64,000 nucleotides of DNA from Leptospiraceae bacterium. GTDB lineage: Bacteria > Spirochaetota > Leptospiria > Leptospirales > Leptonemataceae. Location: positions 372,001 through 436,000 of the forward strand of contig JANXCF010000002.1 of the NCBI GenBank assembly GCA_025059995.1. Reading direction: 5' to 3'. Shown piece after piece: positions 17,375 through 27,206 of the stretch (position 1 is its first letter; the number at the start of each line of letters is the position of its first letter). Below the pieces are notes generated by a model. The model was not told the origin of the DNA and searched no databases. It was given only the letters and a program-made list of their open reading frames with translations. Position numbers and translations under genes: made by a program.

Positions 17375-18580
17375 TTACTCTTTGTCAATTTGTTTATTAA
17401 ACAAAAAAATTAAGAACAAAAGACCATGATTCAACAAAGAAAGTAGGAATAGAGTGGAATAATCAAAATGGCTCAAAAGAAATCCATAGGTAAAGTTTCC
17501 AACGATAGCTCCCATGGATAGGGATGCCACCATGAAAAGCCCAAAGGCGGTGCCGTTGTATTCTTCGGGATACTTTTTGTGGAAGAAGTAAATGACTCCT
17601 GCCATGTATCCGGTAAAGTGAATGCCATGGAGTAGCTGAGAAAATAAAATCCAATTTCCTCCATAATAAGTGTTATGAAGTAAAAGCAAAAGAAAACGTA
17701 TTATGCCACTAAATAAAGAAATCAAAAATAAAAAATTCAATCCATAGCGATAAATCAAGCGTTGAGTCAAAGGAAAAAAGGGAATTTCTAAAATGACCCC
17801 TAAAATCCAGCCCCCATAGACAAATTTCATTCCACCTAATTGATAAAAATATGCACCCAAATAGAAATCTATCATTTGGTAAGAGAAATAATAAAAAAAC
17901 GACAAAACAAAAAAAATCCAGTACTGGTATCTAAAAGTGATATAAAAAACTTCTTTGAAATAATAAGGATTGTTGGATTTTCGATTTTCGGGTAAAGTAA
18001 TCAAAATCAAAACGAACGTAAGAATATGAAGCCAGGCGCCGATTTGTCCTCCTCTCGAGGTTTGTGAGGTCTGTAGATTTGTTGGTAAGAAAACAAAACT
18101 TTCTAATAAAAACATGGTAATTTGCATCAAGAAAAAGCCAAATGTTCCGCCAGCTCTACTGATAGAAAAACCTTTATAAGAAAGGGTTTCCAAGGTTGCT
18201 ATCTGAGTGATTTGAATCAAAGCAGCAAACAAAAACCGAACAAGAAAAGAAAAAAACAAAACTACTTCAAAATCCAACGATGGCAAAAAAAGGAGATACT
18301 GTGATGGCACAAGTAAAGCCGCAAATATCCAACCCCATAATCTTAATTTTTTGGTTTTATCCGATAACCAACCGGTAAAGAAATAACCTATAGGATAACC
18401 CACTTGACCTGCGAAAAACAAGTATTTCGCTTGTTCTTGAAACCTCTCGATGAAATAAGGGCTCAAGGAAACAAAATACGAACCCAACCCAAAATAAGAA
18501 ATCAAATACAACAAAAAGTAAAGTATCATTTGCTTTTTTTGTATCAAAGTTTGTAGATACGTGATCTTTGAGAGATTCAT
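17375..18580 (-). CDS. MFS transporter
   Basis: A 401-residue integral membrane protein with about twelve predicted helices. It has the major-facilitator layout: GYPIGYFFTGWLSDKTKK forms the signature loop between helices 2 and 3, and a second half opens near residue 210. The overall pattern resembles the MFS_1-like/nucleoside-symporter branch, but no substrate can be named. The annotated ATG directly abuts an 18-base near-palindrome (18581-18598) and has no ribosome site. The next internal Met (residue 18) also lacks one, so the exact start is uncertain. It is divergent from the nitronate monooxygenase-type gene across 66 bases, and the shared element may control both. Confidence 0.8.
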   Translation of the reverse strand: MNLSKITYLQTLIQKKQMILYFLLYLISYFGLGSYFVSLSPYFIERFQEQAKYLFFAGQVGYPIGYFFTGWLSDKTKKLRLWGWIFAALLVPSQYLLFLPSLDFEVVLFFSFLVRFLFAALIQITQIATLETLSYKGFSISRAGGTFGFFLMQITMFLLESFVFLPTNLQTSQTSRGGQIGAWLHILTFVLILITLPENRKSNNPYYFKEVFYITFRYQYWIFFVLSFFYYFSYQMIDFYLGAYFYQLGGMKFVYGGWILGVILEIPFFPLTQRLIYRYGLNFLFLISLFSGIIRFLLLLLHNTYYGGNWILFSQLLHGIHFTGYMAGVIYFFHKKYPEEYNGTAFGLFMVASLSMGAIVGNFTYGFLLSHFDYSTLFLLSLLNHGLLFLIFLFNKQIDKE

Positions 18581-18598
18581 ATTGACTTTAAAATCAAT
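18581..18598. promoter_or_regulatory. Near-palindrome ATTGACTTTAAAATCAAT, candidate operator
   Basis: An 18-base inverted repeat with one mismatched pair in the 66-base divergent region between the MFS transporter and the flavoprotein gene. On the plus strand it contains TTGACT (18582-18587), followed 15 bases later by TAAAAT (18603-18608), a possible but short-spaced promoter for the flavoprotein. Nearly the same 18-mer stands in front of the aldehyde dehydrogenase gene (49379-49396), and a looser copy precedes the SQR-like gene (53925-53942). Confidence 0.45.
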
Positions 18599-18646
18599 TT
18601 CTTAAAATAGGACATGTCCAAATTCTTGAATCATTGAGAAAATACG

Positions 18647-19594
18647 ATGAAAATTCCAACGAAAATTACAGAGATGCTTCGAATTGATTATCCCATTATT
18701 GGAGCTCCGATGTTTTTGGTTTCATATCCTGATCTGGTGGTTTCGGTTTCTGAAGCGGGAGGGATTGGATGCTTTCCTGCTTTGAATTATCGAACCATTG
18801 AAGACCTAAAACATGGGTTGGAAGAAATTCGTTCTCGAACCAAAAAACCAATTGGAGTAAACATTATTTTACATAAAGATCACAATCCCTATTGGAGAAA
18901 GCAATTTGATGTATGCTTGGAATACAAAGTAGAACTAATCATTACCAGTTTGGGTTCACCGAGAAGCATTGTGAATGAAGCAAAATCCGTAGGGGCAAAG
19001 GTTTTTTGTGATGTTACTACGTTACGTCATGCACAATTAGTGGCAAAAGCAGGAGCTGATGCTTTGATTGCTGTTTGTTGGGGTGCTGGTGGTCATGGGG
19101 GAACCATCTCTCCTTTTGTGTTGATACCTCAGTTGAAAGAAGAAACGGGATTACCTGTGGTTGCTGCTGGTGCCATCACTACGGGAAGGCAAATGGCAGC
19201 GGCATTGGCGTTGGGAGCTGATGCCGTTTATGTGGGGACTCGCTTCATTGCAACTCCAGAATCCAAAGCAAGCGAAGAATACAAACAAATGATCTTAGAA
19301 TCCACAGCAGAAGAATTGGTGTATACTGATGAGGTAAGTGGGATTCCAGCAAACTGGTTAAAAAAAAGTTTAGAAAAGGCAAAAATTACCAAGCCAGCAA
19401 CAATTGTAGGCAAAAACCCTACAGAAGAAGAAATCGAAAAAGAATACAAGCGTTGGAGGGATATTTGGTCAGCAGGTCAAGGGATTTCTTTGATCAAAGA
19501 CATTCAACCGGCAAAAGACATAATTGCCAGCATGGTCGATGAATATTTGAATATCATAAAGACTCTTCCTCAAGCCGTCTATGCCTTAGATTGA
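18647..19594 (+). CDS. NAD(P)H-dependent flavin oxidoreductase / nitronate monooxygenase family
   Basis: A 315-residue FMN-binding TIM-barrel protein of the 2-nitropropane dioxygenase/nitronate monooxygenase family. Recognisable parts are the N-terminal [13 protein letters not shown], the active-site strand WGAGGHGG and the phosphate-binding region [28 protein letters not shown] (quoted in part: [19 protein letters not shown]). Some members detoxify alkyl nitronates; others, such as FabK, reduce enoyl-ACP. Here the HGG motif and overall length fit the nitronate/quinone-reductase group better, but the substrate is not determined. It is followed 37 bases later by msrB in the same direction. The candidate operator at 18581-18598 lies about 50 bases upstream. 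Confidence 0.85.
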   Translation: MKIPTKITEMLRIDYPIIGAPMFLVSYPDLVVSVSEAGGIGCFPALNYRTIEDLKHGLEEIRSRTKKPIGVNIILHKDHNPYWRKQFDVCLEYKVELIITSLGSPRSIVNEAKSVGAKVFCDVTTLRHAQLVAKAGADALIAVCWGAGGHGGTISPFVLIPQLKEETGLPVVAAGAITTGRQMAAALALGADAVYVGTRFIATPESKASEEYKQMILESTAEELVYTDEVSGIPANWLKKSLEKAKITKPATIVGKNPTEEEIEKEYKRWRDIWSAGQGISLIKDIQPAKDIIASMVDEYLNIIKTLPQAVYALD

Positions 19595-19631
19595 TAATGG
19601 ATTAAAAATAAAACTGTATTATTTTATATGT

Positions 19632-20150
19632 ATGCTGTTTTATCCACCTAAACAGAGAGAAGAAGTGAACCCAAAACTTCTTCAACAAGAATTCTTCATT
19701 AAAGGGAATTACGAAGAACTCAAGGATTTTGTTTATAACGGAGAACAACTCAAGCTAGAGGAAGATCAATGGAAAGAACTGCTCACAGAATGGCAGTTCT
19801 ACATCTTACGAGAAAAGGGAACGGAACGAGCTTTTACTGGAAAATACTATCTCAACAAAGAAGAAGGTGTGTATGTTTGTTCTGGGTGTGGGCTTCCTTT
19901 GTTTTTGTCAGAAACAAAGTATCCTTCGGGGAGTGGATGGCCATCGTTTTTTGCTCCCATCCAAAAAGAAAACGAACCCCCAAGAATTCGAGAAGCACTT
20001 GATACATCCTATGGGATGTTTCGGATGGAAATTTTGTGTTCTCGTTGTGGTGGTCATTTGGGACATGTTTTTCCTGATGGTCCAAAACCCACAGGACTTC
20101 GTTATTGTGTGAATTCGGCTTCTATCTTTTTCATTCCTAAGAAAAAATAA
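19632..20150 (+). CDS. msrB: Peptide-methionine (R)-S-oxide reductase MsrB
   Basis: Repairs oxidised methionine (R-sulfoxide) in proteins. The domain starts near residue 43 ([20 protein letters not shown]). Four zinc cysteines are present in two CxxC pairs (CSGCG and [12 protein letters not shown]), with [10 protein letters not shown] between them and the catalytic cysteine in [11 protein letters not shown]. There are about 40 residues before the domain that MsrB proteins usually lack. They show no signal peptide, so either the extension is real or translation begins later; an in-frame GTG at codon 12 has a purine-rich upstream stretch. The neighbouring flavoprotein gene suggests an oxidative-damage pair. 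The gene ends four bases from a convergent gene. Confidence 0.92.
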   Translation: MLFYPPKQREEVNPKLLQQEFFIKGNYEELKDFVYNGEQLKLEEDQWKELLTEWQFYILREKGTERAFTGKYYLNKEEGVYVCSGCGLPLFLSETKYPSGSGWPSFFAPIQKENEPPRIREALDTSYGMFRMEILCSRCGGHLGHVFPDGPKPTGLRYCVNSASIFFIPKKK

Positions 20151-20153
20151 ACC

Positions 20154-20768
20154 TTATCGGCGGAAAAGTTTACTTCTTCCTTCTTCTATCCAATAAATCG
20201 ATTGGATATCGGGATAATGATCAAAGATGGTCATCAAAAAAGCTTTTTGGTATTTCGTTAATAAATCCATGAGTTCGTCTTCTTTCATTTTTTTCTGATA
20301 GGGATATTTTTTGAGTTTGTTTATATCAAAGTAAATGAATAGCCTCTGATCGTCTCGATGAACATGCAAAATTCCTAAGCTAAAATTTGGAAAATAAAAG
20401 GTTTCTTCGGTTTCTTGGAGATTTCCACGCAAGAAAAACTTTGGCTGTTGGACCAATTGGGCTAAAAACAAAACATCGTTTTCAATCTGAGATGTTAGAA
20501 CTACCTCTGTTTTGAGAGACAATAAAGCAAAGTCGTCTTTACGATAGCTATAGTAGGTGATTTCTTCAGGTTGATTCCACAAAGAAACAGGATAGATTCG
20601 ATGGGGAGATAAGAACTTCCAAGGATTGCTATCGGATAGATACAAAAAAAAAGCTAAGTTCAAAAAAACAACCCCAGCGAAAAACAGGAGCTTTCTTTGG
20701 GATGGAGTATAGTATTCGTTGAACTTGTTTTTAATCAGTAGGATTTTGCTTTGTAGAAAACTTTTCAT
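20154..20768 (-). CDS. GerMN-like membrane-anchored protein
   Basis: A 204-residue protein with a cytoplasmic N-terminal segment of about 25 residues, one transmembrane helix (LLFFAGVVFLNLAFFLYL) and an exported domain. Its order of strands and helices (an FYFP-LGILHVH strand pair, FIYFDINKLKK, then a long helix with TIFDHYPDIQSIYWIEEG) resembles the GerMN fold of germination and lipoprotein families. That match is tentative. The longest open frame starts 40 codons earlier, but that part overlaps the upstream gene in another frame and is rejected. The ATG at 20766-20768 comes four bases after the stop of the 86-residue membrane protein, which suggests coupling. Confidence 0.55.
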   Translation of the reverse strand: MKSFLQSKILLIKNKFNEYYTPSQRKLLFFAGVVFLNLAFFLYLSDSNPWKFLSPHRIYPVSLWNQPEEITYYSYRKDDFALLSLKTEVVLTSQIENDVLFLAQLVQQPKFFLRGNLQETEETFYFPNFSLGILHVHRDDQRLFIYFDINKLKKYPYQKKMKEDELMDLLTKYQKAFLMTIFDHYPDIQSIYWIEEGRSKLFRR

Positions 20769-20772
20769 TTTT

Positions 20773-21033
20773 TTATTGTGGATTACTAAGGGATTTGATG
20801 TATTCTCTGTGGAGTTGTTTTTGGAGTTCTTGTATGGCTTTTCCTTCGGGAGTTGACATGAAGTAGTAAAACCAAGCATAATAACCACCCAACACTAAAA
20901 ATCCTACTGCCATAATTCTTAGTGCCAAAATCCTACGTTTGCTCCATGTCTTCATATAGTTTTTGTGCAATATTCCAAAAGACATCAAAAGAAAGTAAAT
21001 CCCAACTCCCAAATACACAATAATATAAAACAT
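20773..21033 (-). CDS. Small two-helix membrane protein, unknown
   Basis: An 86-residue hydrophobic protein with two predicted transmembrane helices (about 2-20 and 37-58) separated by a basic loop (KNYMKTWSKRR). It has a charged C-terminal tail (residues 60-86). The basic loop between the helices argues that both ends face outward under the positive-inside rule. It lies directly upstream of the GerMN-like gene with a four-base gap, so the two probably form one operon. No ribosome site is apparent before the ATG. I do not recognise the family. Confidence 0.6.
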   Translation of the reverse strand: MFYIIVYLGVGIYFLLMSFGILHKNYMKTWSKRRILALRIMAVGFLVLGGYYAWFYYFMSTPEGKAIQELQKQLHREYIKSLSNPQ

Positions 21034-21177
21034 AGAGATTAATTAAATTCTAAGCTTTAGTCAAGTCAAGAAAATCCTAAGATTAAGTATCCTCAAGTCC
21101 AAAAAAGAAACGAAATCCATTTTCTTTGTAAAAATTCTAAAAAATAAATTCGATAGTTTGATTATAGTTGAAAATTG

Positions 21178-21220
21178 GTTTACAAAACAATCGATATACA
21201 CTAATTATAATTTAGTAAAC
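21178..21220 (+). promoter_or_regulatory. Candidate nrdJ promoter bracketed by GTTTAC/GTAAAC inverted repeat
   Basis: Upstream of nrdJ a perfect TATAAT (21206-21211) lies between the arms of an inverted repeat, GTTTAC at 21178-21183 and GTAAAC at 21215-21220. The match extends to 9 of 10 bases per arm. No good -35 hexamer stands at 16-18 bases. The repeat could be a repressor site, but it does not resemble the NrdR box, and I see no cobalamin riboswitch in the 220-base leader. Confidence 0.35.
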
Positions 21221-21253
21221 ATTTGTTATGCTTTTCATCAAAAGGAGTGAAAA

Positions 21254-24200
21254 ATGAAAATCAATCGTTTTTACACTAACTCAATCCAAAGTGAAGCCTT
21301 CTTCAATGAAAACATGCCGTGGGAAAGTCGAGTGTGGGATTTATTTGAATGGGAGGTTCGAAGTTCGAAGATTGTAAATCCTGATGGAACCGTGGTTTTT
21401 TCGATGGAAAATGTGGAAGTTCCCGAACATTGGTCTCAAGTTGCCGTTGATATCCTTGCTCAAAAGTATTTCCGAAAGGCAGGAGTTCCCAAATATACAA
21501 AACCCATAGAAGAAGAAAACGTCCCCAGATGGTTGCAACGTAGGGTCCCAGATTATGAAAAACTATCACATTTACCTAAGGAAGAACAGTTTAAAGGTGA
21601 GTTTTCAGCAAAACAAGTATTTCATCGAATGGCAGGAACATGGACCTACTGGGGATGGAAATATAAATACTTCACAACAGAAGAAGATGCATTAGCATAT
21701 TACGAAGAAATGCTTTATATTTTAGCAAATCAGATTGGAGCCCCGAATTCACCTCAGTGGTTTAATACTGGGCTTTTCTGGGCTTATGGGATTGAAGGAA
21801 GAAGTCAAGGTCATTATTTTGTGGATCCAGAAACCGAGACCATACAGCGTTCGAATTATGCCTATGTGCGTCCTCAACCCCATGCATGTTTTATTCAGTC
21901 TGTAAAAGATGATCTTGTAAACGAAGGTGGAATCATGGATTTATGGATAAAAGAAGCAAGGCTGTTCAAATATGGTTCTGGAACAGGAACGAATTTTTCC
22001 TCTATCAGAGGAGAAGGTGAACCTCTATCAGGTGGTGGAAAGAGCTCAGGACTGATGAGTTTTTTGAAGATCGGTGATCGTTCTGCGGGTGCCATCAAAT
22101 CGGGCGGAACTACAAGAAGAGCAGCCAAAATGGTCATTCTTGATGTAGATCATCCTGACATAGAAGCCTTCATCGATTGGAAAGTCAAAGAAGAATACAA
22201 AGTTTTGGATTTAGTGGTTGGATCAAGAATCGTAAAACAACACATCAAAACAATTTGGGATGCAATCCAGTCAGAACCCAACAAAGAAATCAAATTTGAT
22301 TACAATAAAAACCAAGCTTTAAAGAAAGCTGTTTTTGAAGCAAAAAGGTCTCATGTTCCTGATTCTTTTATCATGAAGCTGATTGATTTAGCAAAGCAAG
22401 GAAGATCTATTCATGATTTTGAAGAGTTCAATACAGACTGGGAGTCAGAAGCCTATAACACAGTTTCAGGGCAGAATTCAAATAATTCTGTGAGAGTTAC
22501 AAATGAATTCATGAATGCAGTTTTTCAAGGAAGAGAATGGAATCTTTATTGGAGAACAGAGTTAGATAAGGCAAAAGCGGAAAGACGTTCTCCAAAACCT
22601 CACAAGAAAGTTTCCGCACGAGATCTTTGGGACAAAATTGCCTACGCAGCATGGAGTTGTGCAGACCCTGGAATTCAGTATCATACTACGATTAATGAGT
22701 GGCATACATGTCCTGCGGGTGGGGAAATTACTGCTTCTAATCCGTGTTCAGAGTACATGTTTTTGGATGATACTGCTTGTAACTTGGCATCCATCAATTT
22801 GATTAAGTTTTTAGATCGAAAAATCAATGAATTTGATGATATTTCGTTTCGGTATGTAGTCAGGCTTTGGACAATCACCTTGGAAATTTCTGTCACAATG
22901 GCGCAATTTCCTTCAAAAGAGATTGCTTTGCGTTCTTATGAGTATCGAACCATTGGATTGGGTTATGCAAATGTTGGAGCTCTTCTAATGCAAATGGGGA
23001 TACCTTATGATTCAGAGAAAGGTCGATCTATCATAGGTGCAATAACGGCAATCATGCATCATACGGCAGCAGCAACGAGCGCTGAGATGGCAAAAGAACT
23101 TGGGGCTTTCAAACGGTATGAAGAAAACAAACAACATTTTCTACGAGTGATGAGGAATCATCGTAGAGCTGTATATAATGCTCAGCCTGAGGAATACGAA
23201 GGATTAAGTATCACACCATTAGGACTAAATCCTGAGTATGTTCCAGAAAATCTTCTCAAAGCAGCAAAAGAAGAAGCAGACAGATCCTTGGAGTTAGGAG
23301 AGAAGTATGGTTATCGGAATGCTCAGTTTACAGCGATTGCTCCTACTGGAACGATTGGTCTTGTGATGGATTGTGATACCACAGGGATTGAACCGGATTT
23401 TGCGTTAGTTAAATACAAGAAACTTTCTGGTGGCGGATACTTCAAGATTATCAATCAATCTGTGCCACATGCTTTGCGGGTTTTAGGGTATTCGAATGAA
23501 CAAATCGAAGATATTGTGAAGTACACCATCGGTCATGGAACTCTACGAAATGCACCATACATCAACCATCAGACTCTGAGACAAAAGGGATTCGATGAAG
23601 AAACCATACAGAAAATTGAATCGTTAATACCCACTGCCTATGATATTCGTTTTATTTTCAATCGGTTTACTTTAGGAGATGAACTAATCGAAAGACTCAC
23701 TCGAAGAAAACCTTCTGAGCTCCCTACAAATTTCGATCTTCTCAAGCACTTGGGATTTACGGAAGAAGAAATTCGACATGCAAATGACTACGTCACAGGA
23801 ACAGGGACTATTGAGGGAGCACCACACTTAAAAGAAGAACATTATCCTGTTTTTGATTGTGCAAATCGTAATGGTAAATACGGTAAACGGTATTTGTCAT
23901 GGAAAGCCCACGTGCTCATGATGGCATCTGTTCAACCCTTTGTTTCGGGTGCCATTTCGAAAACTGTAAATCTTCCCTCAGATGCTACCATTGATGATGT
24001 AAAAGAAGTGTATGAGTTTTCATGGAGGATGGGATTAAAGGCAATCGCTCTCTATCGTGATGGAAGCAAATTATCTCAACCGTTGAGTATCGTTCTTGAA
24101 GATGAAAACTTTATCAAAGAATATCAAGAAACAACATCAACAGCAGAGAAAGTAGAAAAAGTAGCTCAAAGAATGGAAAGGATTGTGTCTAAACGTCAAA

Positions 24201-24862
24201 GACTTCCCTCAAGAAGGACAGGATATACCCAAAAAGCGATTGTAGGTGGACACAAAATTTATCTTCGAACAGGTGAATACGAAGACGGAAGGTTAGGGGA
24301 AATCTTCTTAGATATGCACAAAGAAGGAGCAGCTTTCCGATCATTGATGAACTCATTTGCCATAGCAGTATCGTTGGGTTTGCAATATGGTGTTCCGTTA
24401 GAAGAGTATGTTGATGCTTTTATTTTCACGAAGTTTGAACCAAATGGAGTCGTTCAAGGGAATCCGCACATCAAAATGGCAACTTCTGTAATAGACTATA
24501 TTTTTAGAGAATTAGCTATTACGTATTTGGGACGTTATGATTTGGCTCACGTTGAACCAGAATCAATCTCACCCGATGCTGTTTATAAACACAAAATAGA
24601 AGTAAAAACATCTCCACCACAGCAACCAGAACGGGATTTACCTTCTTGGATAGTATCAAAACCAATCGAAACCAAACAAAGATCCGTAGAAACTCGCTCG
24701 CAAACCAATCTAGAGTTCGAAAGAAAACTCACTTTAAGCACATTAGCAAAAATGCAAGGCTATGAAGGGGATCCTTGCCCTGAATGTGGTCAGTTCACAT
24801 TAGTTCGAAATGGCAATTGTCTTAAGTGCGTAAGTTGTGGAGCTACTACGGGATGTAGTTAA
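21254..24862 (+). CDS. nrdJ: Class II (adenosylcobalamin-dependent) ribonucleoside-diphosphate reductase NrdJ
   Basis: Converts ribonucleotides to deoxyribonucleotides using a thiyl radical generated from adenosylcobalamin, so it needs no oxygen-dependent partner subunit. The protein is 1202 residues. Active-site cysteines are Cys212 (HACFIQS), Cys498 in NPCSEY and Cys509 ([11 protein letters not shown]); the 11-residue spacing between the last two matches Thermotoga Nrd[14 protein letters not shown] and the [12 protein letters not shown] stretch are typical class II motifs. There is no N-terminal ATP-cone. The C-terminus carries a CPECG and CxxCVSCG zinc-ribbon-like tail ending in GCS, as in long class II enzymes. 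AAAGGAGTG precedes the ATG. It is the only ribonucleotide reductase in the window. Confidence 0.96.
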   Translation: MKINRFYTNSIQSEAFFNENMPWESRVWDLFEWEVRSSKIVNPDGTVVFSMENVEVPEHWSQVAVDILAQKYFRKAGVPKYTKPIEEENVPRWLQRRVPDYEKLSHLPKEEQFKGEFSAKQVFHRMAGTWTYWGWKYKYFTTEEDALAYYEEMLYILANQIGAPNSPQWFNTGLFWAYGIEGRSQGHYFVDPETETIQRSNYAYVRPQPHACFIQSVKDDLVNEGGIMDLWIKEARLFKYGSGTGTNFSSIRGEGEPLSGGGKSSGLMSFLKIGDRSAGAIKSGGTTRRAAKMVILDVDHPDIEAFIDWKVKEEYKVLDLVVGSRIVKQHIKTIWDAIQSEPNKEIKFDYNKNQALKKAVFEAKRSHVPDSFIMKLIDLAKQGRSIHDFEEFNTDWESEAYNTVSGQNSNNSVRVTNEFMNAVFQGREWNLYWRTELDKAKAERRSPKPHKKVSARDLWDKIAYAAWSCADPGIQYHTTINEWHTCPAGGEITASNPCSEYMFLDDTACNLASINLIKFLDRKINEFDDISFRYVVRLWTITLEISVTMAQFPSKEIALRSYEYRTIGLGYANVGALLMQMGIPYDSEKGRSIIGAITAIMHHTAAATSAEMAKELGAFKRYEENKQHFLRVMRNHRRAVYNAQPEEYEGLSITPLGLNPEYVPENLLKAAKEEADRSLELGEKYGYRNAQFTAIAPTGTIGLVMDCDTTGIEPDFALVKYKKLSGGGYFKIINQSVPHALRVLGYSNEQIEDIVKYTIGHGTLRNAPYINHQTLRQKGFDEETIQKIESLIPTAYDIRFIFNRFTLGDELIERLTRRKPSELPTNFDLLKHLGFTEEEIRHANDYVTGTGTIEGAPHLKEEHYPVFDCANRNGKYGKRYLSWKAHVLMMASVQPFVSGAISKTVNLPSDATIDDVKEVYEFSWRMGLKAIALYRDGSKLSQPLSIVLEDENFIKEYQETTSTAEKVEKVAQRMERIVSKRQRLPSRRTGYTQKAIVGGHKIYLRTGEYEDGRLGEIFLDMHKEGAAFRSLMNSFAIAVSLGLQYGVPLEEYVDAFIFTKFEPNGVVQGNPHIKMATSVIDYIFRELAITYLGRYDLAHVEPESISPDAVYKHKIEVKTSPPQQPERDLPSWIVSKPIETKQRSVETRSQTNLEFERKLTLSTLAKMQGYEGDPCPECGQFTLVRNGNCLKCVSCGATTGCS

Positions 24863-24883
24863 AAGAAAGATTGTGCCTTTCTT
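24862..24883. terminator. Putative bidirectional terminator hairpin
   Basis: A stem AAGAAAG / CTTTCTT with a seven-base loop lies immediately after nrdJ and overlaps the stop codon of the convergent exported-protein gene. The U-tract is weak on both sides, so efficiency is doubtful, but position between convergent genes fits. Confidence 0.4.
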
Positions 24884-25361
24884 AAGATTTTGTTTTGATG
24901 ATAAATTTGCCAAATTCCAAAATCAAAATGATGTAATGTTTTTCAATATCCATCTGCAGAAATTTCTTTCTCCCTTCATCTTGGTAATAATAGATAAGCC
25001 TTTTTTTGTGAGAAAAGGTTCTGTCTTTTGTAAGTTGAAAATTTTTTTCAATATTGAATTCTGAATTTTTAATATATAAAAGAATACTTGATTGACCGTA
25101 AGGGCGAATTTCAAGGAAAGAATTTCGGGCTACTTCTCTTACAATGATTTTTTTTACTTTTAGTTCTAACACACAATTTCGTTTTTTACTCTGATTTTGG
25201 ATTTTATATTCGATTTCGCAATCAAGTTGTGAGTCTTTGAAAAAAGAATGCAAAAGGGAGTTTTTCAGCTCTTCCCACTCGTTGGCGTATAACCACACTG
25301 AGTTTAGAAATATTAGAAATAAAAAACTAAAAGTTAACTTGTTCTTCTGGATAAAGCTCAT
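24882..25361 (-). CDS. Predicted exported protein, unknown
   Basis: A 159-residue protein beginning with a positively charged n-region and a hydrophobic core (LTFSFLFLIFLNSVWLYA) that looks like a cleavable signal peptide ending near ANE at residue 27. The mature part is predicted as alternating strands (CEIEYKIQ, CVLELKVKKIIV, SILLYIKNSEFNI, LIYYYQDEGRKKF), a pattern seen in LolA/LolB-like or outer-membrane lipoprotein-sorting-type beta folds. The match is too weak to name. Two cysteines could pair. The start overlaps the end of the upstream OmpA-like gene by 35 bases, so the two are likely one operon. Confidence 0.6.
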   Translation of the reverse strand: MSFIQKNKLTFSFLFLIFLNSVWLYANEWEELKNSLLHSFFKDSQLDCEIEYKIQNQSKKRNCVLELKVKKIIVREVARNSFLEIRPYGQSSILLYIKNSEFNIEKNFQLTKDRTFSHKKRLIYYYQDEGRKKFLQMDIEKHYIILILEFGKFIIKTKS

Positions 25362-27183
25362 TGGTAAAGATCAATTCAATTCGCTCATTTCTGTAGGAGG
25401 AAAATAAGGTTTTTTCTTGGTAGTCTGGTCGAATCTCTCCCCAACCACGAAAAAAGATTTGTTTATAGGGAATTTCTTTTTTCAAAAGCAGGTATAGCAT
25501 CTTGGCAATTTCTTCAGTTTCTTTGAGGTTTTCTTCCTCTTCCCCATAAGCATCAGAATGAACGTAAATATAGAAATACTTTTTTTGTGAACTTTGGAAT
25601 TCTTCTTGGATGTTTTTAGCGTATTGGCTTAGGTAGTTTTTGATGGTTTCTTTGTTTCTTGTTGGATCCAAGTTAGATAATGGGATTTTCGAAAGATAAG
25701 TTTGCTGGTGTTTTCGAAAATATAAATCTGTTGTGAAAGTTTTTGTTATTTTAGTTTTTTGTTGGGTAATGTCGATGACTTCTACCTCCAGAAGAAAGTT
25801 TTCGAAACTTTCTAAAGGCAGGTTCAAAATATTATCACCGAACCAAAAGATTTCTTTTTCCCAGAAGTCTTGTTTTTTGATGAGTTGTTTTGCTGGGAGC
25901 TTCCATGATTTTAAAAAGACTTTTTCTTGTTTTGCAAGTAGATACAAAGAAAGATTAACTTCTTGAAGAAAAGTGTTCTCTTTTATCGTTATTTGAAAGC
26001 TCTGATAGAAATCGGGATAATATGGATTGGGTCTGAATTTCGAAGATTTAAGTTCAACTGAAACAATAGGTGCCGTATCATCAATGAAAAGAAGGAGATT
26101 TGCAATCACTGGGATTGAATGCAGTTTTTCGAAATCAAAAATTTGGTGAGCTTCACGAAAGAAAATGATCTGACAATATTGATTTTTGGGTAGGGTTTGA
26201 AGGAGTCTTTCTATTCCTTGTTCTGAGAGTTCTTCTTTTCCATCCCTAAAAAATTCCCATTTGGTTTTGAAAAGTTTTTCTTTTAGGCAATAGATTTGAT
26301 GGTAGTTTGATGAGACAGCTTTAGCTTGATAGGGTTTCCATTGTTTTTGGGTGTAAATTAAGATTTCGAACTTTCGGTATTCTTGTCGAACATAGCCATA
26401 ACCATTCGAATTGAGAAACATAGGAGAAATTCTTAGCAAAAGCTCAGGTTCAAAAGGCAAAACTAAAATCCCATGCAAAATTTCTTGGTATTGTTGCTTT
26501 TCTTTGGTAGTATAATTGAGTCCCATTAGATAAACAGAAAAATCCGAAACTTGCTTTTTTCTTTCTCCGTTCCATGTAATAAAATTGTTTTTTGGGCTCA
26601 TGTTTTCGTAATAAATTTGATGATTGTGATTAAGCAAAAAGCCCCTGATTTCTCTGAAAGAAGTTTGATGAAAATAAATCTCGGCAGTATTCTTTGGTGG
26701 TAAGAATTCTTTGTTTTTTTCATCCCACAAACGGAAAATATATGTTTGACGTAACTCCCATTGGATTTCTTCGTTTGGTGTGAGGATTTCTATGGGGATT
26801 ACAAAATCCTTTCGTATGTTTCCATAATCATAAAAGACAGATAAGACTACTTCGTATCGTCCTTCTTTTTGAATTTGACCTTTTTCGTCTTTCCCATTCC
26901 ATACAATTACGTGTTCTTTTTGAAGTTTTTGTCGATCCTCAGGCTGGTGGATAAACACGATTTGACTTTCAGGATTGTAGATTTTTATTTCCCAATCTTT
27001 TACTTTGATGGGAAGGTTTTGATGTAAGATCACGTAAAAAAGAACTTCATCATTATAACCATCTTGGTTGGGGGAAAGAAAGCTCGAGCTTGCCTTGAAA
27101 TCAATATATGAGAGTTGATTTCCAAATACATTTGATGCGAATGCGAAAAAGAGAAATAAGAATTTGAAATGACGAAATCTCAT
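25327..27183 (-). CDS. Exported protein with FlgD-like repeat region and C-terminal OmpA-like domain
   Basis: About 618 residues from the preferred start: MRFRHFK, a hydrophobic signal segment and a probable cleavage near FGNQ. The N-terminal region opens with SPNQDGYNDE followed by an Ig-like segment containing WNGKDEKGQ, as in FlgD-type and gliding-associated C-terminal domains. The last about 90 residues resemble an OmpA peptidoglycan-binding domain (YVHSDAYGE, FFRGWGEIRPDY, SSYRNERIEL). The arginine expected in the NxxLxxxR helix is replaced by Glu, so binding of diaminopimelate may be altered. An upstream ATG at 27217-27219 would add 12 residues before the signal and is less likely. The start is only 23 bases from divergent mnmA. 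Confidence 0.72.
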   Translation of the reverse strand: MRFRHFKFLFLFFAFASNVFGNQLSYIDFKASSSFLSPNQDGYNDEVLFYVILHQNLPIKVKDWEIKIYNPESQIVFIHQPEDRQKLQKEHVIVWNGKDEKGQIQKEGRYEVVLSVFYDYGNIRKDFVIPIEILTPNEEIQWELRQTYIFRLWDEKNKEFLPPKNTAEIYFHQTSFREIRGFLLNHNHQIYYENMSPKNNFITWNGERKKQVSDFSVYLMGLNYTTKEKQQYQEILHGILVLPFEPELLLRISPMFLNSNGYGYVRQEYRKFEILIYTQKQWKPYQAKAVSSNYHQIYCLKEKLFKTKWEFFRDGKEELSEQGIERLLQTLPKNQYCQIIFFREAHQIFDFEKLHSIPVIANLLLFIDDTAPIVSVELKSSKFRPNPYYPDFYQSFQITIKENTFLQEVNLSLYLLAKQEKVFLKSWKLPAKQLIKKQDFWEKEIFWFGDNILNLPLESFENFLLEVEVIDITQQKTKITKTFTTDLYFRKHQQTYLSKIPLSNLDPTRNKETIKNYLSQYAKNIQEEFQSSQKKYFYIYVHSDAYGEEEENLKETEEIAKMLYLLLKKEIPYKQIFFRGWGEIRPDYQEKTLFSSYRNERIELIFTNELYPEEQVNF

Positions 27184-27206
27184 AATTGGATTTTCTTTAC
27201 CAAGAT

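Noticed and set aside
20769-20888. A 40-codon upstream extension of the GerMN-like gene that resembles a lipoprotein signal (GFTTSC)
   Set aside because: It overlaps the 86-residue membrane protein in a different frame, and a normal start lies four bases after that gene's stop.
21034-21253. Cobalamin riboswitch or NrdR box upstream of nrdJ
   Set aside because: I looked for the B12-box pattern and for paired NrdR-type palindromes and found neither convincingly.
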